NCBI RefSeq assembly: GCF_020883495.1 | Contig: NZ_CP086610.1 | Coordinates: 3,427,001-3,491,000 of the forward strand | DNA length: 64,000 nucleotides | From: Shinella zoogloeoides | Lineage (GTDB): Bacteria > Pseudomonadota > Alphaproteobacteria > Rhizobiales > Rhizobiaceae | Direction: 5' to 3' | In this document: positions 1 to 7,774 of the stretch, piece by piece | Layout: every line of letters starts with the position of its first letter | Position numbering within the stretch: the stretch's first letter is position 1 | Made by a program: the position numbers and the translations under genes | Notes under the pieces: model-generated | What the model was told of the DNA's origin: nothing | Databases searched by the model: none | What the model saw: only the letters and a program-made list of their open reading frames with translations

Positions 1-343
1 GGAGGAAGGAGTCGGGGCTCGTCAGTATCCCGACATGCTTGGCGATGGCCCGGGGCTTCATGCGGAAGAGGACCAGCGTGCCCGGGCCGGACTCTACGGG
101 AGGCGCCTCGATCATCATGCGCCGCGCGCCCTCGGCCAGAACCTCGCGCGGCCCGGTCTCGCCCCAGTCCCGGCTGTAGGGCGGGATCGGGAACGGCTCG
201 GGGCCGACGACCTCGCGCCAGACGCCCCGCGCCAGCCCGAGGCAATCGCAGCCGACACCGCGCAGGCTGGCCTGATCATGATACGGCGTTCCGAGCCAGG
301 ACCGCGCAATGGTGATGACGTGCTGGGGATCAGCGGCGTTCAC
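1..343 (-). CDS. NlpC/P60 family tail peptidase (partial, 3' end beyond window)
   Basis: Reading the minus strand from a GTG at 343 gives an open frame that runs off the window edge. It begins VNAADPQHVITIARSWLGTPY and contains GCDCLGL, with the expected nucleophilic Cys of NlpC/P60 peptidases, and KHVGI, with the expected His. The GTG overlaps the TGA of the DUF2163 gene by four bases (GTGA), which suggests translational coupling. In alphaproteobacterial phages and gene transfer agents this gene (gp14-like) follows the DUF2460 and DUF2163 genes and is thought to open the peptidoglycan at the tail tip. The C-terminus is not visible. Confidence 0.85.
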   Translation of the reverse strand, partial: MNAADPQHVITIARSWLGTPYHDQASLRGVGCDCLGLARGVWREVVGPEPFPIPPYSRDWGETGPREVLAEGARRMMIEAPPVESGPGTLVLFRMKPRAIAKHVGILTSPDSFL

Positions 344-1224
344 AGCACCGACCCCTCGTGCCCGCCGTCCTTCGTGGCGTAGCGCAGCACGGCATCCTGG
401 CCCGGGATGTGCGGGAAACCCCGGAAGTTGACGGTGTTGGCGAACTTGGCGCCGCAGGTCTCCATGCGCTTGTCGCAGCCCGCGCGGATGGTGAAGGCGT
501 CGCCCTCGGCGATGGACCGCACCGGCGCCTCGAGCAGGGTCAGGATCGCGACGCCGTCCGTCACGTCATGGCCCAGCACTTCCGCGCGACGCCCCGCATT
601 CGCGTCGCTCGTCCATTCGATGGTGCCGAAGGTGAACCAGCCGGAAGCGAACCCGCCGAGCCCCGAGGCGGTGAAGGCCCGGTCCCGCAGGAGATCGATG
701 ACGGCGCCCGTGCCCTTGAAGGCCGGGTGCTCCAGATCGACCCCGCAGCGCGCGTCGCCGAGCGCGGCATCGCAGGTCGCCTGGAAGGTCCGCCCGACCG
801 TCTGGCCGAGTACGTGGGCGAGCGAGCGGACCTCGGCGACGAAGGCCAGCCTCCCGCGCCGGATCTGGCCGATGGCCCCGCGGCGCATCAGGACGCGCTG
901 GCCGGTGTCGGCCCAGTTCACGCGCCAGACCTCGACTTGCGCCGCGTCCCAGCGGCCGTCGAGAATGTCGGTCTCGGTGATCCGGTCGGAGGTCAGCACG
1001 CCCTCGGCATCCTGTGCATCGACCGACAGGTCTGACCCCGAGCGCACCTCGGACGCCGTGAGCCCGCTCTCGGGCTCGAAGGCAGTGCCATCGAAGCTCA
1101 GCGTCCGGTCGTGGTCGGTGAAGCCGACGGTGACGCCATCAGCCCGGGTGATCCGCCAGCACCACGCGAGCGTCGTCGTGCCCTCGTCGAGATGGGCCTG
1201 CAGGTCAGGGTCGAGGGTCTTCAT
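340..1224 (-). CDS. DUF2163 family phage tail protein (GTA gp13-like)
   Basis: This 294-residue protein starts at ATG 1224 with MKTLDPDLQAHLDEG. The same frame stays open upstream to 2142, but only the part from this ATG looks like a real protein. It has the features of the DUF2163/phage_BR0599 family found in the baseplate hub of Rhodobacter-type gene transfer agents, including a Cys-rich C-terminal segment (CDAALGDARCGVD, GCDKRMETCGAKF) that may bind a metal or cluster. It overlaps the DUF2460 gene upstream and the NlpC/P60 gene downstream by four bases each, so the three are probably translated together. The role in the distal tail comes from family context. Confidence 0.85.
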   Translation of the reverse strand: MKTLDPDLQAHLDEGTTTLAWCWRITRADGVTVGFTDHDRTLSFDGTAFEPESGLTASEVRSGSDLSVDAQDAEGVLTSDRITETDILDGRWDAAQVEVWRVNWADTGQRVLMRRGAIGQIRRGRLAFVAEVRSLAHVLGQTVGRTFQATCDAALGDARCGVDLEHPAFKGTGAVIDLLRDRAFTASGLGGFASGWFTFGTIEWTSDANAGRRAEVLGHDVTDGVAILTLLEAPVRSIAEGDAFTIRAGCDKRMETCGAKFANTVNFRGFPHIPGQDAVLRYATKDGGHEGSVL

Positions 1225-1847
1225 CGGCGCAGTTCCAGCAGCGGAATGGAGGTGATCGAGCCGAGCCGCTCGAGGTCGAGCGTCACGTCGAGCGCGTCGG
1301 CGTCGAAGCGGACGGGTACGTCGAACTCGAACCCGGCGGTGATCGCGACGCCAGCGCCCGGCGCGGCGCTGAAGGTGACGACGCCGGTCGTGGTGTCGAC
1401 CGACCAGCCGGAGGGCTGCTCGACGCCCGACAGCGCGATGCGCACGCTGCCCGCCACCGGCTTCGCGATGGCGCGCGTCCAGGATTGCGCGCCCGAGGCG
1501 TAGCGCTTCACCAGCTGGAAGGCGGTCGTCGCGCCATCGCCGGTGCCGATCGCCTGGTCGGTGGGCGACGGCGTTCCCGAAGGCAGGCAGGACTTGTGGT
1601 CGCCCCAGTCCTTGAAGCGGAAGCCGTGCAGCCGACCGTTGCGCGCCTCGAAGAAAGCCACGACAGCCGCCAGATCGTCCGCGCGGCGGATACCGTAGGC
1701 CACATCGTAGCGGCGGCGCGAATTGGCCCAGCTCGCGTTGCGTTCCTCGTCGCCCGAGGCGAGTTCGACGATCTGCGTGCGCCGCTCGGGCCCGCCGCGC
1801 GCGCCGCGGCTGATGTTGTCGGGAAACCGGACCTCGTGAAACGCCAT
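1221..1847 (-). CDS. DUF2460 family phage tail protein (GTA gp12-like)
   Basis: This 208-residue protein begins MAFHEVRFPDNISRGARGG and contains the FRFKDWGDHKS segment typical of DUF2460/TIGR02217 proteins, which form the distal tail ring in gene transfer agents and related siphophages. The ATG at 1847 overlaps the tape-measure stop codon by one base; a GTG one codon upstream is an alternative start. Its 3' end overlaps the DUF2163 start. Gene order tape measure, DUF2460, DUF2163, NlpC/P60 is the standard alphaproteobacterial tail-tip cluster. Confidence 0.88.
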   Translation of the reverse strand: MAFHEVRFPDNISRGARGGPERRTQIVELASGDEERNASWANSRRRYDVAYGIRRADDLAAVVAFFEARNGRLHGFRFKDWGDHKSCLPSGTPSPTDQAIGTGDGATTAFQLVKRYASGAQSWTRAIAKPVAGSVRIALSGVEQPSGWSVDTTTGVVTFSAAPGAGVAITAGFEFDVPVRFDADALDVTLDLERLGSITSIPLLELRR

Positions 1848-4264
1848 CACATGCCCCTCCGCCCGAGCGACACGGCACGGGCGATGTCCGCGGCGACCTG
1901 CGTGCGGGACTGCCGGAAGCTCTCGGCGTCGCGGGCCATGATGGTGACGTTGACGCCGCCACCCGCGCCGTAGCTCTGCGCCTCACGCCGGGACAGCACG
2001 CGCTCGCCCCGCTGCAGGATCGCGGGCACCTCGTCATGACGAAGTCCGGCCATGCCGCCGCCATGCATCCGGGGCGCGGCGGCGAAGGCCATGGCCGGGA
2101 CCATCCGCGAGGGTCCAGCCGATCCGACCATGCCGCCCGCATGCAGGACGTTGGCGAAGATGCCGCCCGCGCCGGAGAACACGCCCGACAGCGCGTTCGC
2201 GATCGGCCCGAGGATGAACCGCCGCGCCGCGAGCTGGGCGAGATCAGCGAGCAGCGAGGTGACGAGATCTCGGAAGTTCAGCTTGCCGGTCCTCACGAAC
2301 TGGCCCACCGCGTTCTCGGCCGATTGGAAGGCGCCGACGAGGCTCTGGCCGATGTCGCCGCCAATGTCGCGGGCCTTGCTGGCGTAATCGGACAGCGCCG
2401 CCGTGACCGCCTGCCAGCCGGTGACGGCCGCGTCGGTCGCGGGCTCCGCTGCAGCGGCGGCGGCTTCGGCCGCCACACCGGCGCCCGTCGCGGCGCGTCC
2501 GGCATCGCCAAGCGCTGTCTCCAGGCGCTCCGCCGCAGCGGTCGTCTCGGCCAAAGCGTCGGCGCCGTCCTGGTCGGTGCCGCGGACCGCGTCGCGCAGC
2601 GCCTGCCAGCTTTCGAGGGGCGCACGGGCACCCTCAGCCAGATCGCGCGCCGCACCACGATAGGTGTTGGCTGTTGCGAGGGCGGTATTGGCCGCTGCGG
2701 TGAGCCCGAGATCGGGAGCGGTGAGCGGGTTGCCCTCGAAGGCCCGGTCGAAGGCCGTCTGCGCCGCTGTCGTGGCAGCACTGGCTGCCCCCTCGAATCG
2801 GTTCTCGATCTCGCCGAGGTCGAGGTCGGGCACCAGCGAGATGCGGCGCTCGGACCCGAGGGCTTCCAGCCCCTGGTTGATGCCGCCGATGAAGCCGTTG
2901 ATGCGCGAGACCACACCGTTCAGCATCGCCTCGACGCCGTCGACCAGGCTGTTGGCCGCCTGGAACGCCAGATCGCCGATGGCGGCGGGCAGCAGGCCCC
3001 AGATCGCCTTGATTGCCTCGTAGGCGCCCTCGAACGTGTTCACGGCGGTGTTGCCGAAGCCCACCACGCTCTCGATGGCGCTCTGCATGCCGGATGCGGC
3101 ATCAGCCTTCAGGTCGAAGAACATCGCCGTGGCGGCCGCGCCCGCCGCAGCGGCGCCCATCTTGATGCGTTCCCAGACCTCGACCGCGACGTCTTTCAGC
3201 AGCGACATCGCCTCGCCGAAGCCGCCCGCGCCGGACACGAGCCGGGTGAACTGGTAGACGAGCTCGCCCGCGCCGACGATCAGCGCGCCGATGCCGGTGC
3301 GGATCAGCGCGCCGCGCAGGACGACCAGCGCCGTGGCCAGACCCCGGACCGAGAGCGCCGCAGCGGCCATGCCGGCGGCCCCGCGTCCGGCGAGGAAGGC
3401 TGCGAAGGTGGCGGCATAGGTGGTCAGGCGGCCGATGTTGTCGAAGAGCCCGCGGATCGCGACGCCAAGCGGCCCGGTGCGGCTGGCGACCGCCGCCATG
3501 GCGTTGGCGACAGCTTCCAGCGCGGGGGCCGCGGCGACCGCCAGCTGGTTCGACAGCCCGCGCCAGATCAGCCCGAGCCGCGAGATGGCGTCGTTCGTGC
3601 GCTCGATCTGGTCCGCATCCTGCTCGGAGACGACGACCCCGAAGGCGAGGACGTCCTCGGTCGCCTGGCGCAGCGTCGCGGTGTCGATCCGCGACATGGC
3701 GATCGAGCCTTCCTCGCCGAAGAGCTGACCCGCGACGGCCGCGCGCTCGGCGGCCGGCACAAAGCTCTCGATCGCGGCGTTGATCGCGCCTACACGCTGG
3801 TCCAGCGGCAGAGCGATCAGGTCGGTGGCGGACAGCCCCAGCCGGTCCAGCGCGTCGGCGGCGGGACCGGTTCCGGCGGCCGCCTGGCTGAGGCGGCGCG
3901 TCAGATCCTTCGTCGCCTGCTCGATGCCGGACATCGACACGCCCGCAAGTTCGCCCGCCCGCTCCAGCGTCTGGATCGAGGCGACCGTGGTCCCCAGCGA
4001 CTGCGCGAGCTTCGCCTGCGCATCGACGGTCTGCAGGCCGGACCGGATCATTGCCACGCCAGCGGCTGCAGCGGCTGCCACGGCGGCGGCTGCAGCCACA
4101 GCTACACGACGAGAAAACGCCGCCAGCCGGGAGTTGGCCGCTTCCATCTCCCGGCTCAGCCGTCCGAAGCCACGCGATCCGGCTTCGCCCACGCCCTCCA
4201 GTTCGGCACGCACCTGCCGTCCGCCCACGGCCGCGAGGCGGACGCTAACCCGTTTTTCCGCCAT
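1847..4264 (-). CDS. Phage tail tape measure protein
   Basis: This is the longest tail gene, 805 residues. The N-terminal 70 residues are basic and end in an alanine-rich hydrophobic stretch. The middle is long, Ala/Gly-rich and helical with hydrophobic segments, and the C-terminus contains glycine-rich sequence with repeated GGG motifs, as in lambda-type tape measures. It sits between the tail-assembly chaperones and the distal tail genes, which is where a tape measure belongs. Its length would set tail length; at roughly 1.5 angstrom per residue the tail would be about 120 nm (inference). Its start overlaps the end of the frameshifted chaperone extension by 20 bases. Confidence 0.88.
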   Translation of the reverse strand: MAEKRVSVRLAAVGGRQVRAELEGVGEAGSRGFGRLSREMEAANSRLAAFSRRVAVAAAAAVAAAAAAGVAMIRSGLQTVDAQAKLAQSLGTTVASIQTLERAGELAGVSMSGIEQATKDLTRRLSQAAAGTGPAADALDRLGLSATDLIALPLDQRVGAINAAIESFVPAAERAAVAGQLFGEEGSIAMSRIDTATLRQATEDVLAFGVVVSEQDADQIERTNDAISRLGLIWRGLSNQLAVAAAPALEAVANAMAAVASRTGPLGVAIRGLFDNIGRLTTYAATFAAFLAGRGAAGMAAAALSVRGLATALVVLRGALIRTGIGALIVGAGELVYQFTRLVSGAGGFGEAMSLLKDVAVEVWERIKMGAAAAGAAATAMFFDLKADAASGMQSAIESVVGFGNTAVNTFEGAYEAIKAIWGLLPAAIGDLAFQAANSLVDGVEAMLNGVVSRINGFIGGINQGLEALGSERRISLVPDLDLGEIENRFEGAASAATTAAQTAFDRAFEGNPLTAPDLGLTAAANTALATANTYRGAARDLAEGARAPLESWQALRDAVRGTDQDGADALAETTAAAERLETALGDAGRAATGAGVAAEAAAAAAEPATDAAVTGWQAVTAALSDYASKARDIGGDIGQSLVGAFQSAENAVGQFVRTGKLNFRDLVTSLLADLAQLAARRFILGPIANALSGVFSGAGGIFANVLHAGGMVGSAGPSRMVPAMAFAAAPRMHGGGMAGLRHDEVPAILQRGERVLSRREAQSYGAGGGVNVTIMARDAESFRQSRTQVAADIARAVSLGRRGM

Positions 4265-4939
4265 GGGAATGATCCATCTGTTCGTTGAGTTTGGCGACCA
4301 TCACCGCTTCGATGACGGGCAGCAGTTCGGCCATGGCGAGCGGCGGCACGCCGAGCGCGTCACCGAGCGCCAGCGCCGCCGACATGTCCCACCCGATCAC
4401 CGCGCCGGGCAGGACACGCAGCTGGCCACCGAGACGGCCGACCAGGTCCCAGACCTGCCAACCCTCCGGAGTTTCCGGACGGTTCAGCCGCGCCGGGCAG
4501 TCCGGGCAGGCTTGCTCGCGGCCCTCGTAGGGTGCGCAGGCTTGGCAGTATCGCTCGCCCCCGCCGAAGGACCATTCGGCAAGAGCGCGGAGACGTTTTT
4601 TTCCTGCTCCAGCAGCAGGCCCTTCGAGACGTAGGTCAGCTGGAAGGCCTCGAAGATCGGCCAGACGTCGAGCAGCGCGTCGATGGCCTCCGGGCTCGGG
4701 TCGATGGCGTTGCCGTCGGCGTCGCCGATGCCCTCCCAGGCGAGCACCGCGCGGCGGGCCAGTGCCTTGGCGAAGGCGACCGCGCGTTCCTCGTCCGAGG
4801 CCTCCTCGGGGACCGCCTCCACTACGGGGTCGCTGCGCGTCGCCACCATCAGCGCCGTCGTCAGCGGGCGGAGCTGCACGCGGACGCCAGGGGCGAGGTC
4901 ATGCCAGCGTGGCGCGTTGGTCAGGTCGAGCGTCAGCAT
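4245..4939 (-). CDS. Tail assembly chaperone, -1 frameshift product (lambda GT-like)
   Basis: If ribosomes slip back one base at A AAA AAC (4601-4595), the first 115 residues of the short chaperone are joined to a 116-residue extension, giving 231 residues. The extension is not preceded by any start of its own near its beginning, yet reads as a real protein: it carries a CQAC...CPDC zinc-ribbon-like pair, then WQVWDLVGRLGGQLRV and a helical C-terminus ending HGGKTG at 4245. The arrangement matches the lambda G/GT system, in which the fusion protein helps load the tape measure for tail assembly. Position directly upstream of, and overlapping, the tape-measure gene supports this. Frameshifting itself is inferred. 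Confidence 0.78.
4484..4939 (-). CDS. Tail assembly chaperone, short form (lambda G-like)
   Basis: This frame-0 product has 151 residues and starts at ATG 4939 (MLTLDLTNAPRWHDLAPGV); the frame is open for 14 more codons upstream, but that part overlaps the tail-tube stop region and looks spurious. It contains the PFAM-like tail-chaperone pattern of a compact acidic helical protein, and ends in a low-complexity Ala/Lys/Arg tail that lies entirely after the slippery site, as expected if the frame-0 tail is not under strong selection. It lies between the tail-tube and tape-measure genes. Confidence 0.8.
   Translation of the reverse strand: MLTLDLTNAPRWHDLAPGVRVQLRPLTTALMVATRSDPVVEAVPEEASDEERAVAFAKALARRAVLAWEGIGDADGNAIDPSPEAIDALLDVWPIFEAFQLTYVSKGLLLEQEKNVSALLPNGPSAGASDTAKPAHPTRAASKPARTARRG
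4595..4601 (-). other. Programmed -1 ribosomal frameshift site A AAA AAC
   Basis: On the minus strand the codons are CAG GAA AAA AAC GTC, so the heptamer A AAA AAC lies exactly in the X XXY YYZ phase needed for tandem -1 slippage. It lies 115 codons into the short chaperone, and the -1 frame stays open for 116 codons up to 4245 with recognisable zinc-ribbon features. Phage tail chaperone pairs use such sites widely; the efficiency here and any downstream stimulatory structure are unknown. Confidence 0.8.
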
Positions 4940-4941
4940 CC

Positions 4942-5883
4942 TCAATACACCTCTATGTCGTTGATCAGGGTTGCGGTGCACATCCGGCCGACCACGCTGT
5001 CGCGCGCCGCCTGCCAGTCGAACGTTGCCTGCACGCCCTGCGGACCCGAGATCTCGATGCGCGGGCGTGGCAGGTAGACGGCGTGCACCGTGAAGGTGAA
5101 GCTCTCGCCCGAGGGCAGGACGTAGGCGAATTCCATCTCGCAGGCCTCGCCGTTGATGGCCTGCGTCACCAGCGTCTGGTCGGCGAACCGCACCTCGATC
5201 CGACCCGTGAGCGCCGCGATGCTTGGGTCCGCGCCGTCGATGCGCCCGTCCGAGCGGATGGTCTCGATGCGGTCGAGATTGTTGGCATAGGTGATCTCGG
5301 CCGAGACCACGTTGCCGAGCGCGGTGCCGTTGCGCGTGATCGCCCCGTTGAAATGGCCGAAGCGCTTCAGCTCCAGCGCGGCGGGCGTTCCGGCGCTGGT
5401 GGTCGTGCCCACCGTCTCGCCCTGCGCCACCAGCCGCGCGGTTGCCGTCAGCAACCCCGACCGCTGCATCTGCCAGGTGATCTGGTCGAGCACGCAGCCC
5501 GAGTACATCGCATAGCGCGGTACCTCGGGCATGCCGGTCTCGATCGACATACTGGGCAGCGTCCAGGACCCCGACTGGAATTCATGGCTGTACGGGGCCT
5601 CGGCGCCCGTGGTCGTCGGTGTCCCGAAGGCCGCCTTCAGCCAGAAGCCGAAGGCCTCGGCGTCGAGCGGCACCACGACATCGCCATCGGCCGTCACCGC
5701 GTCCTTGATCGGCGCCAGCGGATCGCGACCATAGCCGAGCAGCTCAGAGTTCAGCAGCGGTTGCTCCGCCCCCAGCGAGGTGCTGGCGAAAGGCATGCGG
5801 GTGAAGCCGCTCACGGGCGGCGTGCCATAGGTCGTCTCGAACGCAAGCGCCATCAGCGCCCGCGCCCCTTGGGCTCGTGCCAT
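4942..5883 (-). CDS. Phage tail tube (major tail) protein
   Basis: This 313-residue protein starts MARAQGARALMALAFETTYG and is rich in beta-prone sequence, with the length and layout of the phage tail-tube family found in alphaproteobacterial siphophages. It polymerises into the tail shaft. It lies just before the G/GT chaperones, the standard position for the major tail protein, and ends two bases before the chaperone ATG. The product is named from context and general resemblance; no catalytic motif is expected. Confidence 0.8.
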   Translation of the reverse strand: MARAQGARALMALAFETTYGTPPVSGFTRMPFASTSLGAEQPLLNSELLGYGRDPLAPIKDAVTADGDVVVPLDAEAFGFWLKAAFGTPTTTGAEAPYSHEFQSGSWTLPSMSIETGMPEVPRYAMYSGCVLDQITWQMQRSGLLTATARLVAQGETVGTTTSAGTPAALELKRFGHFNGAITRNGTALGNVVSAEITYANNLDRIETIRSDGRIDGADPSIAALTGRIEVRFADQTLVTQAINGEACEMEFAYVLPSGESFTFTVHAVYLPRPRIEISGPQGVQATFDWQAARDSVVGRMCTATLINDIEVY

Positions 5884-5907
5884 GGTGTTCTCCTCGGGTT
5901 GTCGGGA

Positions 5908-6324
5908 TCAGCCGAGCGGGTCGGCCGTGGAATAGTGCAGCACCACCGGGATCACGGCGGCCTTCAGGCTGGCCGCGCCATCGACGGGCAGATCGACCGG
6001 GCGCGGAGCTTCCGCCTCGGTCCAGTCGCAGAGGCCGCCCAGCGTGCGGTCGGCGGCGAGCGCTGCGCCGATGCTGGCGGTCAACGTGTCGAAGGCGGCG
6101 TCACGGTCCGCGCCCTGCACGACCGCCTCGATCTCGGCTCGGTGCTGGTAGTGATAGCGAAGCGGCGACAGCGTGACCTCCGGCTCCCCCGGCTCGCCGT
6201 CGCGCATGATCAGCAGGCCTTCCGCCGGCACGCGCTCGGGCAGCACGTCGCCCCGCAGCGCGGTGGCGGGCAGCGCCGAGAGCCGCGCGTGCAGCGCGGC
6301 GAGGATGGTTTCGCGGGGTGTCAT
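5908..6324 (-). CDS. Tail terminator / minor tail protein
   Basis: This 138-residue protein begins MTPRETILAALHARLSAL and has the length and position of tail-completion proteins, between the head-tail joining genes and the tail tube. Proteins of this kind are sometimes annotated, probably wrongly, as acyl-CoA transferase. Its ATG overlaps the merR stop codon (ATGA), although merR belongs to the inserted mercury cassette. The tail gene may therefore depend on translation of merR for its own initiation. The function rests on position rather than on a motif. Confidence 0.65.
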   Translation of the reverse strand: MTPRETILAALHARLSALPATALRGDVLPERVPAEGLLIMRDGEPGEPEVTLSPLRYHYQHRAEIEAVVQGADRDAAFDTLTASIGAALAADRTLGGLCDWTEAEAPRPVDLPVDGAASLKAAVIPVVLHYSTADPLG

Positions 6325-6746
6325 GGGTCGGTCGGGTTGGAAATCGCGTCGAGCACCGGACAGTCGGGGACTTCGGCGCCCGAACACCTGGATGCGGTTG
6401 CAGCAAGGACGGATTCGATACGCCGAAGATCCGCGATCCTCGCGCGGACATCGGCAAGGTGGCGCTCCGTCCGCTCCTTGACTTCCGCGCAGGTCGGCGC
6501 GGTGCCGTCGCCAAGTCCCAGAAGGCCGCGAATGTCCTCCATCGAGAACCCGAGTTCGCGGGCGCGCAGGATGAAGCGCAGGCGCGTGGCGTGCGCGGCG
6601 GAATAGATGCGGTAGCCGGCGTCGGTCCGGGGCGGGTCAGGCAACAGGCCGGTCTTCTCGTAATATCGGATCGTCTCGATGTTGCAGCCGGTCGTCCGGG
6701 CAAGATCTCCGCGTGTGAAGCCGCTCTCGCGCTCGTGATCGATCAT
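6321..6746 (-). CDS. merR: MerR mercury-responsive transcription regulator
   Basis: This 141-residue protein starts MIDHERESGFTRGDLARTTG and has the MerR-family winged helix (TIRYYEKTGLL, GYRIY) followed by a dimerisation helix. Three cysteines fit the Hg(II) site of true MerR: one in APTCAEVK and two in SRCSGAEVPDC. It is divergent from merTPFA, with the operator between them, and represses or activates that promoter depending on mercury. The start at 6746 removes an N-terminal extension that would run through the operator. It lies on the same strand as the phage late genes, and its stop overlaps the tail-terminator ATG. Confidence 0.93.
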   Translation of the reverse strand: MIDHERESGFTRGDLARTTGCNIETIRYYEKTGLLPDPPRTDAGYRIYSAAHATRLRFILRARELGFSMEDIRGLLGLGDGTAPTCAEVKERTERHLADVRARIADLRRIESVLAATASRCSGAEVPDCPVLDAISNPTDP

Positions 6747-6760
6747 GGGCAAGTTTCCTC

Positions 6761-6791
6761 TTGAGCCTGTAGTTGCTACAGACCCTACACC
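6761..6791 (+). promoter_or_regulatory. mer operator-promoter (MerR-type, 19-bp spacer)
   Basis: TTGAGC (6761-6766) and TACACC (6786-6791) are separated by 19 bases, the overlong spacer typical of MerR-controlled promoters. Inside the spacer is a perfect dyad CTGTAG-TTG-CTACAG (6767-6781), the expected MerR binding site. It faces merT, whose ATG is 32 bases downstream, and lies just upstream of merR on the other strand. Confidence 0.9.
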
Positions 6792-6822
6792 CATCGTCAA
6801 TCACAGACGAGAGGTGCGCGAC

Positions 6823-7212
6823 ATGGCGCTGACAGACGACAGAACGGACAGCACGGGCGCGGATCGCCCCGCCCGAAAGGGCTGGCTCGCGGCGGGCGGT
6901 GTGCTGGGCGCCTTTCTCGCCTCGGCCTGCTGCATCGGGCCGCTGGTGCTTCTGACTCTCGGCATCTCGGGCGCCTGGATCGGCAACCTGACGGCTCTGG
7001 AGCCTTACAAGCCGATCTTCGCCGTGATCGCGCTCGGCTTCATCGCGGCGGGTTTCTGGCATTTGTATTTCCGCAAGCAGACCGTCTGCGAGCCCGGTTC
7101 CTACTGCGCAAGGCCAGCATCGGCGCGCATCACCAAGTCGGCGCTCTGGGCCTCCCTGATCCTCGTTCTCGCAGCCCTCACCATCGACTGGTGGGCCCCG
7201 CTTCTCTACTGA
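6823..7212 (+). CDS. merT: MerT mercuric ion transport protein
   Basis: This 129-residue inner-membrane protein has three predicted membrane segments. The first contains the vicinal cysteine pair ASACCIGPLV that takes Hg(II) from MerP, and a second cysteine pair lies in a cytoplasmic loop (TVCEPGSYC). It moves Hg(II) into the cytoplasm for reduction by MerA. The ATG at 6823 follows a GAGGTG-like ribosome site; the longer frame upstream would overlap the operator. merP begins 18 bases downstream. Confidence 0.93.
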   Translation: MALTDDRTDSTGADRPARKGWLAAGGVLGAFLASACCIGPLVLLTLGISGAWIGNLTALEPYKPIFAVIALGFIAAGFWHLYFRKQTVCEPGSYCARPASARITKSALWASLILVLAALTIDWWAPLLY

Positions 7213-7230
7213 CCCCGAAAGGACATCCAC

Positions 7231-7536
7231 ATGAAGAAGATCCTTGCACTCGCCTTGTTCGGCCTGACCGCCGTTGTGCCGATCACCGCCATCCCTGTTG
7301 CCGCGCAGACCGTCGCCGCCGAGCAGACCGTCACCTTCGCGGTGGACAACATGACCTGCGCGCTGTGTCCGGTCACCGTGAAGCGTGCGATGGAGGGCGT
7401 CGCGGGCGTGCGCGCCGTCGAGATCGACTTCGAGGCCCGCACCGCCACGGTGATCTTCGACACCGCCGCGACGAGCGCCGACGCCATCGCGACCGCGTCG
7501 GCCAATGCAGGCTACCCGGCGCGTGTCGCGGGCTGA
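7231..7536 (+). CDS. merP: MerP periplasmic mercury-binding protein
   Basis: The 101-residue protein has an N-terminal signal peptide (hydrophobic from about residue 4 to 24, with a likely cleavage after AAQ) and a heavy-metal-associated domain with the MTCALC metal-binding motif. It binds Hg(II) in the periplasm and passes it to MerT or MerF. AAAGGA precedes the ATG. It belongs to the merTPFA operon. Confidence 0.94.
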   Translation: MKKILALALFGLTAVVPITAIPVAAQTVAAEQTVTFAVDNMTCALCPVTVKRAMEGVAGVRAVEIDFEARTATVIFDTAATSADAIATASANAGYPARVAG

Positions 7537-7540
7537 CGAG

Positions 7541-7774
7541 ATGACCGAGCAGACCGACCGCAAGCTGATCGCGACAGGTGTCGTCGGCACCGTCATCGCA
7601 GCGCTCTGCTGCTTCACGCCGATCCTGGTCGTTCTTCTCGGCGCCGTGGGCCTGTCGGCCTGGCTTGGCTGGCTCGACTATGTGCTGCTGCCCGCGCTCG
7701 CCTTTTTCGTCGCACTGACCGTGTACGCGGTCTGGAGACGGCAGCGGCGCCAGACCACTCGAACGGATGGATGA
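7541..7774 (+). CDS. merF: MerF mercury transport protein
   Basis: From ATG 7541 the protein has 77 residues, close to the usual length of MerF. It has two membrane helices; the first carries ALCCFTPILV with the vicinal cysteines that accept Hg(II), and the C-terminus is basic. An upstream in-frame start at 7505 would overlap merP and looks spurious. The stop lies inside the start region of merA. MerF is a second, smaller importer working beside MerT. Confidence 0.9.
   Translation: MTEQTDRKLIATGVVGTVIAALCCFTPILVVLLGAVGLSAWLGWLDYVLLPALAFFVALTVYAVWRRQRRQTTRTDG

Noticed and set aside
340..2142. Single 600-codon minus-strand protein
   Set aside because: Only the part after ATG 1224 resembles DUF2163; the rest overlaps the DUF2460 gene in another frame.
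2036..4288. Long plus-strand open frame (750 codons) opposite the tape measure gene
   Set aside because: It is an antisense shadow of a GC-rich gene: Arg/Gly/Asp-rich, no ribosome site, no recognisable domain.
4762..6606. Plus-strand open frame (614 codons) across several tail genes
   Set aside because: It spans three unrelated minus-strand genes and has shadow-like composition.
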